64,000 nucleotides of DNA from the NCBI RefSeq assembly GCF_000003815.2, contig NC_049981.1, positions 5,738,592 to 5,802,591 on the forward strand, written 5' to 3'. The DNA comes from Branchiostoma floridae (lineage: Eukaryota > Chordata > Leptocardii > Amphioxiformes > Branchiostomatidae). Under the pieces are notes generated by a model, which was given only the letters and a program-made list of their open reading frames with translations, had not been told where the DNA came from and made no database searches. The position numbers and the translations under genes are program-made. Below, piece after piece: positions 45,945 to 55,160 of the stretch. How positions within the stretch are numbered: position 1 is the stretch's first letter; every line of letters begins with the position of its first letter.

Positions 45945-47753
45945 TTATAGCATGCAAAATATTAGCAGAATAAAATGGAAATCGCATCAGAGAGTTTAAA
46001 AATAAAAGATAACTAGAAAGGTAATATTTGCAAGCAAATACAGAATGTTACCTTCACATGTTGTAGTCTAACACTGGCAACTGTTTTGTTCATTCTTATT
46101 TGAACACATTTCTAAATGTAGTGACCCGAGCCCCTCTAGATCTGACATTTGCTACATTATGTAACCGAACACCACATGGTGCCTGCTACTTTACCGGTTA
46201 CCATGGTGACAGCCGTCTGATCCAGGTCGTTGACCTTATTTGTGCGGAAAAGAAGAAGAAACAAAGCAAAATAATATGTTCCCTTCTGTGAAGGTAACAT
46301 AAAAAGAAAAAAAGGAAAGAAGGGAGCAGGTGAGACAAAAAGAAGGATCATAGAAAGAAAAGGGAGAGGGAGAGAAAAGGGATAGAGATAGAGATGGGAG
46401 AGAGAGAGAGGGAAAGAGAGAGAAAGAGGGACAGACGAACGTTTATGTGAAAGCAGTACACGCTCACCTTGAGCGCCCAGTCAATTGAGGAGGGCCCTTC
46501 GTCTCCTGGGATACCCGGATGTACAATTAGAACGGGTCGAGCGGGATTGTTGAACAGGCTGGCGGGAACTCGGCGGGTCAGGAACGGGCACACCACCTAA
46601 TAAGGTAGAGATAGCAGACTTCACCCCTTCACTGACTGTAAGCGCAATCAATAAAACACTGCCGTAAAGAAACCCCTCCAACATAGTAGCCTCCATAGCA
46701 GGCTCTTTGGGGCCTTTTTTGGCTCAAAATACACTTTTGCTGGACATTTCTATTTTGTACTCGGTCGCTGATAGCTAGCGTTTTCTGATTGCCGGCCTCC
46801 AATCAGAAAACGCCAGCAATTAGCGACCGATTGCATATAGAAATGGCCAAAAGTGTACTATGAGCCAAAAAAAGGCCCCAAAGAGCCTGCTATGGAGGCT
46901 ACCAACATAGCGCCTTATGACTAAAGGCAATCAAGAGACAGCAGACTCTCTAATTTTACATTTACTGTGAGCAGCTTCTGGCGGTTAAGATGGAAACTGC
47001 AGCACTTTGACCCCTTCCGTTTGCCACTTAGGCCACGTTGATTTGATTATACCGATCCGATGGTATCCTCTTGTAACTGCAAAACGGATGCGATCGTCGA
47101 AATAAAAATAAAAAAAAAGTTTGGTCAACGTGGATATACATGTATTTGCTCATTTTGCAACTGCTTTGTACGATATACTGCAATTCAAAACTTTTTTTTA
47201 TTCTTTGGGGGCGGTAGAAAATTTATGCACGAGCGGATGTCGTCCATATAATCAAATCAACATGGCATTATGGCAACTTGGCTTCTAGAACTGCGACTTC
47301 AGAGAAAATATAATGTCTGCCTACCAAGTCCGGTTGGTCCGTTTCTACCACCTCCGTCATCTTCTCGCCACGTGGGTTGTCATGCACCATCACGTGATGG
47401 CCACGTGACAGCAACTCCAGGTACAGCCGTTGGGACAGCCCGTTAAAAGAGTTGCAAAGGAAACTAATTTTGAGAGGTTTTCCCGCCGTTTTTGTAAGAT
47501 TTGGGGCGGCAAAATCAACCCACGGGAGAGGTGAATACTCCGATGATTGCTGGGATAGCTGGCGCATTGGCTGATGGGACGCCTGTCCTAATGGCTGCTG
47601 GGAAGGTGATCGTTGCTGCAGTGACGATACGGCAGTTCCCCGAGTGGCAGACTTCTGCAGATACAGCATGGATCGCCAGGCGGGGCGGTTGATCATGACG
47701 GCTCTACGCATCAGCATCTTGACATATGGGAAAACGAATAGTGTGAACTGCAA
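39454..47753 (-). CDS. hypX: HypX/HoxX-like formyltransferase-crotonase fusion protein (9 exons)
   Basis: Nine exons join in consistent phase to a protein of about 646 residues (658 from the first in-frame ATG). Bacterial HypX is about 550-580. The extra N-terminal stretch of about 85 residues is Arg/Ser/Gln-rich and starts MLMRRAVMINRPAWRSMLY, a plausible mitochondrial presequence. The N-terminal half is a formyltransferase domain (ISFLCNSFNGLSQRLYLEL; VHPGIPGDEGPSSIDWAL; MDSGDIWA). The C-terminal half is an enoyl-CoA hydratase/crotonase domain (FFSNGIHLNVIENSECAATE; GNAGAGGVMMALAADK; LNPHYRKMALFGSEYWTYSL). In bacteria HypX takes a formyl group from N10-formyl-tetrahydrofolate to CoA and releases CO for the [NiFe]-hydrogenase cofactor. 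The role in an animal is unknown. All exons are intact and all donors and acceptors fit GT/AG. Confidence 0.93.
41169..41334 (-). CDS. hypX: HypX-like exon 8: HypX-specific crotonase segment
   Basis: 166 nt, phase 0 in and 1 out. It encodes VVLNPHYRKMALFGSEYWTY and SLPRRVGSSASEELT. The LNPHY-K-M-x-L-x-GSEYWTYxLPRRVG block is diagnostic for HypX against other crotonases. Confidence 0.95.
41695..41893 (-). CDS. hypX: HypX-like exon 7: CoA/oxyanion-hole core
   Basis: 199 nt, phase 2 in and 0 out. It encodes FFSNGIHLNVIENSECAATE, SWANITAIDDVV and ALQGNAGAGGVMMALAADK. The SNGIHLN and GNAGAGG loops correspond to the two oxyanion-hole segments of crotonases in their HypX-specific form. Confidence 0.95.
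42262..43262. repeat. Possible 1-kb element with inverted ends in HypX-like intron 6
   Basis: AACGGTGGCCGCCCTAAGATG on the left is matched, inverted, by CATCTTAGGGCGGCCCCCGTT on the right; the right end repeats GGCATCTTAGGGC a second time. The interior is non-coding. No clear target duplication was found, so an element is suggested but not proven. Confidence 0.45.
43276..43553 (-). CDS. hypX: HypX-like exon 6: start of the crotonase domain
   Basis: 278 nt, phase 0 in and 2 out. It contains a Pro-rich linker, then VCYVHFDFYNGAMSTNQCKR and CTMVVLMGG, the first beta-alpha unit of the crotonase fold. Confidence 0.9.
44064..44242 (-). CDS. hypX: HypX-like exon 5: end of the formyltransferase C-terminal subdomain
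   Basis: 179 nt, phase 1 in and 0 out. It encodes FALFGACVEGDPGMVWDLK and VIGRRNGAVLVACGQDTAVW, corresponding to the H-L-Y-x-A-H..G..R-x-G-A-V-x-V-A-T-x-D-G-A-V-W-I element of HypX. Confidence 0.9.
44635..44720 (+). pseudogene. Possible Penelope-like remnant in HypX-like intron 4
   Basis: The plus strand reads YRDEGEYKLSQ, similar to the NRDGGRYxLS motif of the Penelope-like remnant at 21887. GACACCGAAACGT follows, a sequence style often found at 3' ends of such elements. The match is short. Confidence 0.35.
44886..45027 (-). CDS. hypX: HypX-like exon 4: linker region
   Basis: 142 nt, phase 0 in and 1 out. It encodes RRVDWALSAEDVARAVRACD and SQPGALGTLRV, the conserved I-D-W..R-x-x-D-S-Q-P-G stretch between the two enzyme domains of HypX. 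Confidence 0.9.
45121..45345 (-). mobile_element. tRNA-derived SINE in HypX-like intron 3
   Basis: On the minus strand a tRNA-like head has an A-box-like GGCCGACTGGGTAGAGTGC and a B-box GAGTTCGATCCCCGGCC. The body continues with AGTCATACCTAAGACTTTAA and a non-tRNA tail. The head differs from a functional tRNA, and the downstream body marks it as a SINE of the tRNA-derived class found across invertebrates. Confidence 0.7.
45546..45767 (-). CDS. hypX: HypX-like exon 3: end of the catalytic formyltransferase core
   Basis: 222 nt, phase 0/0. It encodes EGATEWGVTVLQAAETMDSG then DIWATCKFQV, with the Asp-x-Gly motif that supplies the catalytic Asp in the fold. SSLYGKEVTQAAIVSVLKAI follows, matching the bacterial KSSLYR-E-V-T-x-A-A segment. 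Confidence 0.93.
45846..45941. repeat. (GA)n purine tract
   Basis: Imperfect AGAG repeat just upstream, in gene orientation, of HypX-like exon 3. A second GA tract occupies about 46346-46437 beside exon 2. Confidence 0.9.
46468..46596 (-). CDS. hypX: HypX-like exon 2: formyl-folate-site motif
   Basis: 129 nt, phase 0/0. It encodes VVCPFLTRRVPASLF then VLIVHPGIPGDEGPSSIDWA, the HypX signature that replaces the N-x-HPSLLP loop of ordinary transformylases. The His-Pro pair is kept, but the Asn two residues before His is Ile. Confidence 0.93.
46687..46901. mobile_element. Foldback MITE with 9-bp target duplication (Mutator-like)
   Basis: A 215-bp palindromic element starts TAGCCTCCATAGCAGGCTC and ends GAGCCTGCTATGGAGGCTA, with arms of about 100 bp around GATTGCCGGCCTCC. 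CCAACATAG occurs directly on both sides (46678-46686 and 46902-46910). A 9-bp duplication is typical of the Mutator/MULE superfamily. It sits in HypX-like intron 1. Confidence 0.85.
47031..47267. mobile_element. Harbinger-like MITE, copy 2
   Basis: Ends GGCCACGTTGATTTGATTAT and ATAATCAAATCAACATGGC, flanked by TTA (47028-47030 and 47268-47270). About 237 bp; same family as the copy at 27410 but without the nested hAT-like insert. Its edge lies about 58 bp from HypX-like exon 1. Confidence 0.75.
47325..47753 (-). CDS. hypX: HypX-like exon 1: presequence and start of formyltransferase
   Basis: Open from an ATG at 47753; a second in-frame ATG at 47717 gives a better mitochondrial-type presequence and is my preferred start. 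A Gln/Ser-rich linker precedes KPLKISFLCNSFNGLSQRLY, the first strand and helix of the HypX formyltransferase domain. It ends at GACTTG/GTAGGC in phase 0. An acceptor-like CATATGTCAAG just before the second ATG leaves open a non-coding upstream exon. Confidence 0.85.
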
Positions 47754-49761
47754 TCATAGACATGAAGTAGCGTAATTCAACGTAACCCAGGTCTTTTGTG
47801 AAGAACCACGTTGCTATAAGTATAAACTAAGTCAATGGGTACATTTGATATGACAAGAAATCAAAGGCAGCTCTCAACAACGTTTATGTATTGTGATAAG
47901 GAAAAACAGCTTCCCTTAGCCAAGAATGCCATGTTTTCAAGATGTGTGCGTACTTGTGTATTTCTGACGACACGTAATTTACGTAATCTATTGAAAACGA
48001 TAATTCCTAATCTGTTTATGACGGGAATTTTCTTTTAATACCCTTTGGAAGTCAAGTAAATGTGTAAATCAAATGAGTGTTACATTTACGTAACACACGA
48101 TGAAGACTCAATAGAATATAAAACAAGAAATAATATATAGCTAGAATAGATGATCAACTATAATCATAAACGGTGCAAATGTACGTATTGATACGTCATT
48201 CAGAAAGGTGAAAGTTATTTGGCGACTGTATAAGGTCGTGGAACTCTACCCGGTCAAGGGCGGTCAGTCCACGTTCAAAGCCAAGCACGTTTAACGATGA
48301 ATGATGGCGTACGGAATGTCTGAGGTTGGAATCCGAGCCAATCTTTATGTACCATCCCTTCAAGAGGTTTCGTTGATAAAACACATATGGCTCTTGTTTG
48401 TCATGTGACATACCCCAGGATTTGGGGGGGGGGGGGGGGCAATGTTCGTGTTTAAACCTCAGGGGCAAGGACATAGGGCCCTCCTCCTAACTTAGGTAGA
48501 CTTATGTTTTAAAAGCACAACCTTTGTCTTTGACCACTTGTCCTTGAGGAAAGAGCTCAATACACGATCCCCGACTCCACTATATGTCAATGGTTACTGT
48601 CGTTAAAGTTATAAGACGGTCAGGCTATGCATTTTCTAACCCTTTTCCGATGATTGGGGGAGGGGTGTGTGTGTTGGGGTTGAGGCCCTCCCCATGACGC
48701 AGTTTCATGACGTCAATTTGACGTAGTTAATGTTGCTATTAACAACAGAAGTCAAAGCAGACATTACACTTAGCTTAACTTGCTGTTACAATTATAATGT
48801 ACTTTTTAGCTTAAATCGAAGATTTCTGAAAATACCCTTGTTCATGGTTCCAGCCGATACAATCACACTGATGAAGTCATAATATTACGTCACTTTGACG
48901 TCAATTACCTTACAGTAATGTAAGATAACTTCTGACTCCTGTAGCGGGCCCCAAAAGAGCCCCGGTCCATATTGCTTTAAAAAGCTCGGTTGGATTAGAC
49001 ACAGTACTACAAGTGGATAACAACATACAATGTTCGTGGCATTTATGACCTCAGAAAGACCAGAAAACTAACAAAATTACTACTAGGAAAATGGAAACGT
49101 GGCTTTTTTCGACGTGCCTACCACACTAACACACTTGTGGCACCTACCCATTGGACAAGTAGTCCCTTTTTGCCAATGTAGCGCTTTGTTTTAAATGTTA
49201 ACTCTGTAAGCAACTCTGTAAAACCAACAAATGCCGCTTCAATGACACGACACGATCATACTATTTCCTTGTAATCTGCACGTAAAGTTAAATGTAAAAA
49301 AAAAAAAATTAGGTTTGTGTTCAGTAATATGTCAACAAAACTAACTACGTATGCGTCTTTTCAGTACCAGCCTGAAAGTGTTAGAACACAGTCAGAAACT
49401 ATGAAAATCTGCAAGCTTAAAATGCCGGCCTCAGCTAGGGTCTGACACTAACTGTTACCTCTTCACAAGTGTCTTCCTACGCCTAGCACAACTTCCGAAA
49501 AAATGAGAAAAGAAAACGAGAACGTACCTTGTGTTGCTTCACCTACAGTGTCTAGAGCCTGACCTAAGGAATGCTTGTCTGACCTTGGTCGTTTTGTTTT
49601 CCGATACGGTCAACGGGGTGAAAGGGATCGAGTAGTGCGCACAGTAAACCATCCGTCTTTAGATGGGCTTCCTTGATAAGATGACATTTTGTTGGCTGTG
49701 CAAGTGACCTTGACGTACGAACAACAGCTGTGTTGCGTTTCAAGCCTTCAAGCGTTTCATG
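47754..49761. other. Intergenic upstream of the HypX-like gene; MITE fragment inside
   Basis: About 48640-48975 is a diverged piggyBac-like MITE fragment (TGACGTCAATTTGACGTAGT and CCGGTCC near the right end) without clear TTAA flanks. A G homopolymer lies at about 48424-48439. No exon recognised. Confidence 0.5.
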
Positions 49762-50194
49762 TAGGGCTGGGTATCGGTACAGCGTACCGGTACAAAACCG
49801 GTTTTTCTTATTGGACCGGTCCAGAAAAACCGGACCTGAAAACTTTAGGTTGACCGGATGTTGGACCGATTAGAAAATAAACAGATTATTTTATCAGGCA
49901 TTCATACGTTTTGGCGCTTGCAAGTGGAAGAAAATAACAAGAGTGAAGTGGATTAGAGTTTATAGTAATTTGTGCCAAGTGTTACAGCCAGTCGCACAGG
50001 TGTAGTTAGCGTTGTAGGATTTGAAGACGCCAGTGTGAGTCAAATAGTCCACCAAACAGGTTTCTTTGTAGTGAAATGGACCATTGGTATGAGTCATACT
50101 GAATCAGGTCCAGGTTCAGGTCCGGACCTGAACCTGATCCTCTGGACCTGAACCGTACCTGGACCTGAATTTTCTGTACCGGTACCCACCCCTA
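49762..50194. mobile_element. hAT-like MITE with 8-bp target duplication
   Basis: Ends TAGGGCTGGGTATCGGTAC and GTACCGGTACCCACCCCTA are imperfect inverted repeats of the hAT type. GTTTCATG flanks both sides (49754-49761 and 50195-50202). The 433-bp interior has repeated GGTCCAGGTTCAGGTCC-type palindromic blocks and no transposase. Confidence 0.85.
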
Positions 50195-50284
50195 GTTTCA
50201 TGATAAGCATATAAGGTTCCGACTGCGTGCATGCTTTCTCGTTCAAGTAATCGCTTATAAATGTTGAAGGTTAAGACGGAATTT

Positions 50285-50545
50285 ATTACCTCCATGAAAT
50301 TTCATTGTAACACATGTAAATTATGATAGGTGGAACATAAACAAATACCAATATGCTTATGATGCTAACTGATTTATATAATATATGCAAACATTGCAAA
50401 ACTGATTAATAATTAATGATGCTAATTTCATACTCGTGACATGTGAATGTCAGTCAATGATGATCATCACCACGCATAAATTATGCTAATGTGTAAGTCA
50501 TTTGCATTGAGTTTACAAAAGCTCTAAATATTTCATGGAGGTATG
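50285..50545. repeat. Possible MITE with ATTACCTCCATGAAAT ends
   Basis: ATTACCTCCATGAAATTTCA at the left is mirrored by ATTTCATGGAGGTATGAGG at the right. The AT-rich interior is non-coding. Similar ends recur near 51060, suggesting a dispersed family. Confidence 0.5.
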
Positions 50546-51599
50546 AGGTCGCCGAACTGTTGTTTCTTCATTTTTTTCATATCTGCCTGATGATTTTATT
50601 TATTTTGTTTGGCAATGTTTAGACCAAAACAGTATATTTTGCCCCTGTACCCTAGTATTACAACCGAATGACCTGAACTTTTGTAATGATGTGCCTTGAC
50701 CACATGCCCATATAGATTCAATAACACTTTTAGCATACATTACAACAAAATGCTTAATTTGCAATTTTGTGACAAAAAAATATATACAATATACTAAGTT
50801 GGGAACGAGGCTGTAGCTTGCACTGTGGAAAAAAAAAGAAAAACGGGAATTTTTTACTTTTGGCATTTGGAAGTTATGTACAGGTGAACATCGTTGAACA
50901 TGTATTATGCAAATAAGGACTTCATTTGCATAAATTATTAGATAATGCGATCAAAACATTTTTAATATAGATTGTGGATGTGTATTTATGCAAATGAGAA
51001 ACGTATTTGCATAATTAATGGCAAACACAATTAATAGAGCAGTTGTAAAGGGTAGAAACATTTGGCGAAGGTATGGGGTCGTGGAACTTTAGTTACTTCT
51101 GCACCTACTCATTTATTTTGACCGTCCTTGGTATGTATATGCTTTGATCATATATCAAACATCTACAGGTAGTCTTAGTAAGGCCTATGAAAAACATGTT
51201 GTGTCTCCTGTTTCAGTCCTGAAAAATTAGTGTCGGTAGAATTATATGTTTTTCTAGAGCCAAAACTCTAGTAATTGTGATACATACCACAATACAGTTA
51301 AACAAAGTAAACTGGAAGCATAAGGATTGTCTTTCAATGTCAAGTTTCAATTTTGTGCATAATAGATACATTTATCCTTCATTAGATAGGGCAACAGTGT
51401 TTTCACTTCAATAGGATGCAGGCTGAATAAAAATTCTAACTTGAAGCTATGGGACTCCACTACCCACCCCAAAAAAGCCTAGGGTCGGCAGGTTTTTCTG
51501 GGGTAGGTAGGGAAACAGGAAACACAACATTTTCCCTAGGCCTAATACAGCACATACGTTCTAAAGTTACAAAATAATGAGACAGAGCTGTTACTTCTG

Positions 51600-51779
51600 T
51601 CTACAAATTTATTTTGACAATCCTTGGTATGTGAGAACTGGGCCTATAGCCGTACATTCTGTGCCGCTTTAAAATGCCCTTTGAGTCCTGCATGTGGTTT
51701 TCAGAATCTTCACATCTAGACGCTTCTTCAATACGTTTGTTCTGGCTCTGTTCTCCATAAGATAAATCTAGAAGCATAA
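51600..51779. repeat. Left flank of the satellite, duplicated at 63590-63688
   Basis: GAACTGGGCCTATAGCCGTACATTCTGTGC here aligns to GGACTGGGACTATGGCCGAACATTCTGTGC in pieces at 63590, continuing through TTGAG/TTGGAGCC and an AATCTT..CATCTA-like end. On the minus strand this copy is open for about 58 codons (RHRMYGYRPSSHIPRIVKIN then stop); the other copy has stops. Confidence 0.6.
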
Positions 51780-54700
51780 AGACTTCTGTTGCTATGATCG
51801 TAAACAGTTCTGTTGCTGTTATCGTAAAGACTTCTGTTGCTATGATCGTAAACAGTTCTGTTGCTGTTATCGTAAAGACTTCTGTTGCTATGATCGTAAA
51901 CACTTCTGTTGCTGTTATCGTGAAGACTTCTGTTGCTATGATCGTAAACAGTTCTGTTGCTGTTATCGTGAAGACTTCTGTTGCTATGATCGTAAACAGT
52001 TCTGTTGCTGTTATCGCGAAGACTTATGTTGCTATGATCGTAAACAGTTCTGTTGCTGTTATCGTAAAGACTTCTGTTGCTATGATCGTAAACAGTTCTG
52101 TTGCTGTTATCGTAAAGACTTCTGTTGCTATGATCGTAAACAGTTCTGTTGCTGTTACGTAAAGACTTCTGTTGCTATGATCGTAAACAGTTCTGTTGCT
52201 GTTATCGTAAAGACTTCTGTTGCTATGATCGTAAAGACTTCTGTTGCTATGATCGTAAACAGTTCTGTTGCTGTTATCGTAAAGACTTCTGTTGCTATGA
52301 TCGTAAACAGTTCTGTTGCTGTTATCGTAAAGACTTCTGTTGCTATGATCGTAAACAGTTCTGTTGCTGTTACGTAAAGACTTCTGTTGCTATTATCGTA
52401 AAGACTTCTGTTGCTGTTATCGTAAAGACTTCTGTTGCTATGATCGTAAACAGTTCTGTTGCTGTTATCGTGAAGACTTCTGTTGCTATGATCGTAAACA
52501 GTTCTGTTGCTGTTATCGCGAAGACTTATGTTGCTATGATCGTAAACAGTTCTGTTGCTGTTATCGTAAAGACTTCTGTTGCTATGATCGTAAACAGTTC
52601 TGTTGCTGTTATCGTAAAGACTTCTGTTGCTATGATCGTAAACAGTTCTGTTGCTGTTACGTAAAGACTTCTGTTGCTATTATCGTAAAGACTTCTGTTG
52701 CTGTTATCGTAAAGACTTCTGTTGCTATGATCGTAAACAGTTCTGTTGCTGTTATCGTAAAGACTTCTGTTGCTATGATCGTAAACAGTTCTGTTGCTGT
52801 TATCGTAAAGACTTCTGTTGCTATTATCGTAAACAGTTCTGTTGCTGTTATCGTAAAGACTTCTGTTGCTATGATCGTAAAGACTTCTGTTGCTATGATC
52901 GTAAACAGTTCTGTTGCTGTTATCGTAAAGACTTCTGTTGCTATGATCGTAAACAGTTCTGTTGCTGTTATCGTAAAGACTTCTGTTGCTATGATCGTAA
53001 AGACTTCTGTTGCTATGATCGTAAACAGTTCTGTTGCTGTTATCGTAAAGACTTCTGTTGCTATGATCGTAAACAGTTCTGTTGCTGTTATCGTAAAGAC
53101 TTCTGTTGCTATGATCGTAAACAGTTCTGTTGCTGTTATCGTAAAGACTTCTGTTGCTATGATCGTAAAGACTTCTGTTGCTATGATCGTAAACAGTTCT
53201 GTTGCTGTTATCGTGAAGACTTCTGTTGCTATGATCGTAAACAGTTCTGTTGCTGTTATCGTAAAGACTTCTGTTGCTATGATCGTAAACAGTTCTGTTG
53301 CTGTTATCGTAAAGATTTCTGTTGCTATGATCGTAAAGACTTCTGTTGCTGTGATCGTAAATACTTCTGTTGCTGTTATCTTAAAGACTTCTGTTGCTGT
53401 TATCTTAAAGACTTCTGTTGCTATGATCGTAAACAGTTCTGTTGCTGTTATCGTGAAGACTTCTGTTGCTATGATCCTAAACAGTTCTGTTGCTGTTATC
53501 GTAAAGAATTCTGTTGCTATGATCGTAAATACTTCTTTTGCTATGATCGTGAAGACTTCTGTTGCAACAATTGTATACATTTCTGTTGCAATGATCGTAT
53601 AGATTTCTGTTGCTATCATCATATAGATTTCTGTTGCTATGATCGTAAATTGTTCAGTTGCTATGATCCTAAATGGTTCTGTTGCTATGATCCGAAAGGG
53701 TTCTGTTGCTATATCCCTAAATGGTTATGTTGCTATAATTTCTCAAGGGCCCTGTTGCTAAAATCCTAAAGTGTTCTGTTGCTATGATCTTAAAAGTTTA
53801 ATTCTGTTGCCATGATCCTAAATGGTTCTGTTGCTATGATTTCTAAAGGGCCCTGTTGCTAAAATCCTAAAGTGTTCTGTTGCTATGATCTTAAAAGTTT
53901 AATTCTGTTGCTATGATCCGAAATGGTTCTGTTGCTATGATTTCTAAAAGTCCTGCTGCTAATATAATAAAGAGTTATGTTGCTATGATCCTAAAGTTTG
54001 TAGTTGCTATGATCCGAAATGGTTCTGTTGCTATGATTTCTAAATGGCCCTGTTGCTAAAATCCTAAAGTGTTCTGTTGCTATGATCTTAAAAGTTTAAT
54101 TCTGTTGCTATGATCCGGAATGGTTCTGTTGCTATGATTTCTAAAAGTCCTGCTGCTAATATAATAAAGAGTTATGTTGCTATGATCCTAAAGGTTGTAG
54201 TTGCTATGATCCTAAATGGCCCTGTTGCTAAAATCCTAAAGTGTTCTGTTGCTATGATCTTAAAAGTTTAATTCTGTTGCTATGATCTTAAAAGTTAATT
54301 CTGTTGCTATGATCCAAAATGGTTCTGTTGCTATGATTTCTAAAGGGCCCTGTTGCTAAAATCCTAAATTGTTCTGTTGCTATGATCTTAAAAGTTTAAT
54401 GCTGTTGCTATGATCCAAAATGGTTCTGTTGCTATGATTTCTAAAAGCTATGCTGCTAATATAATAAAGAGTTATGTTGCTATGATCCTAAAGGTTGTAG
54501 TTGCTATGATCCTAAATGGTTCAGTTGCTATGATCCTAAATGGTTCTGTTGCTATGATCCGAAATGGTTATGTTGCTATGATCCTAAATAGTTCAGTTCT
54601 TATGATCCTAAATGGTTCAGTTGCTATGATCCTAAATGGTTCTGTTGCTATGATAATAAATGGTTCTGTTGCTATGATCCTAAAGGGCCTTGTTGCTAAA

Positions 54701-55160
54701 ATCCTAAAGTGTTCTGTTGCTATGATCCTAAAGGGTTAATTCTATTGCTATGATCCTAAGGGGTTCTGTTGCTATGATTTCAAAAAGTCCTGCTGCTAAT
54801 GTCATAAAGAGTTATGTTGCTATAATCTTAAAGGGTTCAGTTGCTATGATCCTAAATGGTTCTGTTGCTATGATCCGAAATGGTTATGATGCTATAATCC
54901 TAATAGTTCAGTTCTTATGATCCTAAATGGTTCAGTTGCTATGATCCTAAATGGTTCTGTTGCTATGATCCTAAATGGTTCTGTTGCTATGATCCGAAAG
55001 GGTTCTGTTGCTATGATCCTAAATGGTTCTGTTGCTATGATCCGAAATGGTTCTGTTGCTATGACCCTAGAGGGTTCTGTTGCTATGATCCGAAATGGTT
55101 CTGTTGCTATGACCCTAGAGGGTTGTGTTGTTATGATCCTAAAGGGTTCTGTTGCTATGA
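51780..55160. repeat. 24-bp tandem satellite array (about 3.4 kb)
   Basis: The unit is close to TTCTGTTGCTATGATCGTAAA plus CAG or GAC. Up to about 53650 it mostly alternates two variants (TATGATCGTAAACAG and TGTTATCGTAAAGAC) as a 48-bp dimer, with larger blocks of roughly 285 bp marked by a unit with a one-base loss (GTTACGTAAAG near 52157, 52371 and 52657). From 53650 to 55160 units are diverged (GATCCTAAATGG, AAAATCCTAAAGTG). Because 24 is a multiple of three, long open frames appear on both strands (for example FCCYDRKQFCCCYRKD). They shift frame at the deleted units and lack start, splice or domain evidence, so I treat the array as non-coding. Confidence 0.93.

Noticed and set aside
48196-48474. 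Minus-strand open frame beside a G homopolymer
   Set aside because: No domain pattern; similar sequence at 50520 and 51060 suggests dispersed repeat.
52364-53769. Long open frames (up to 412 codons, Cys-rich or Val-rich repeats) on both strands of the 24-bp array
   Set aside because: The unit length is a multiple of three without stops, so openness is automatic. One-base-deleted units switch frames, and there is no signal, splice or domain evidence.
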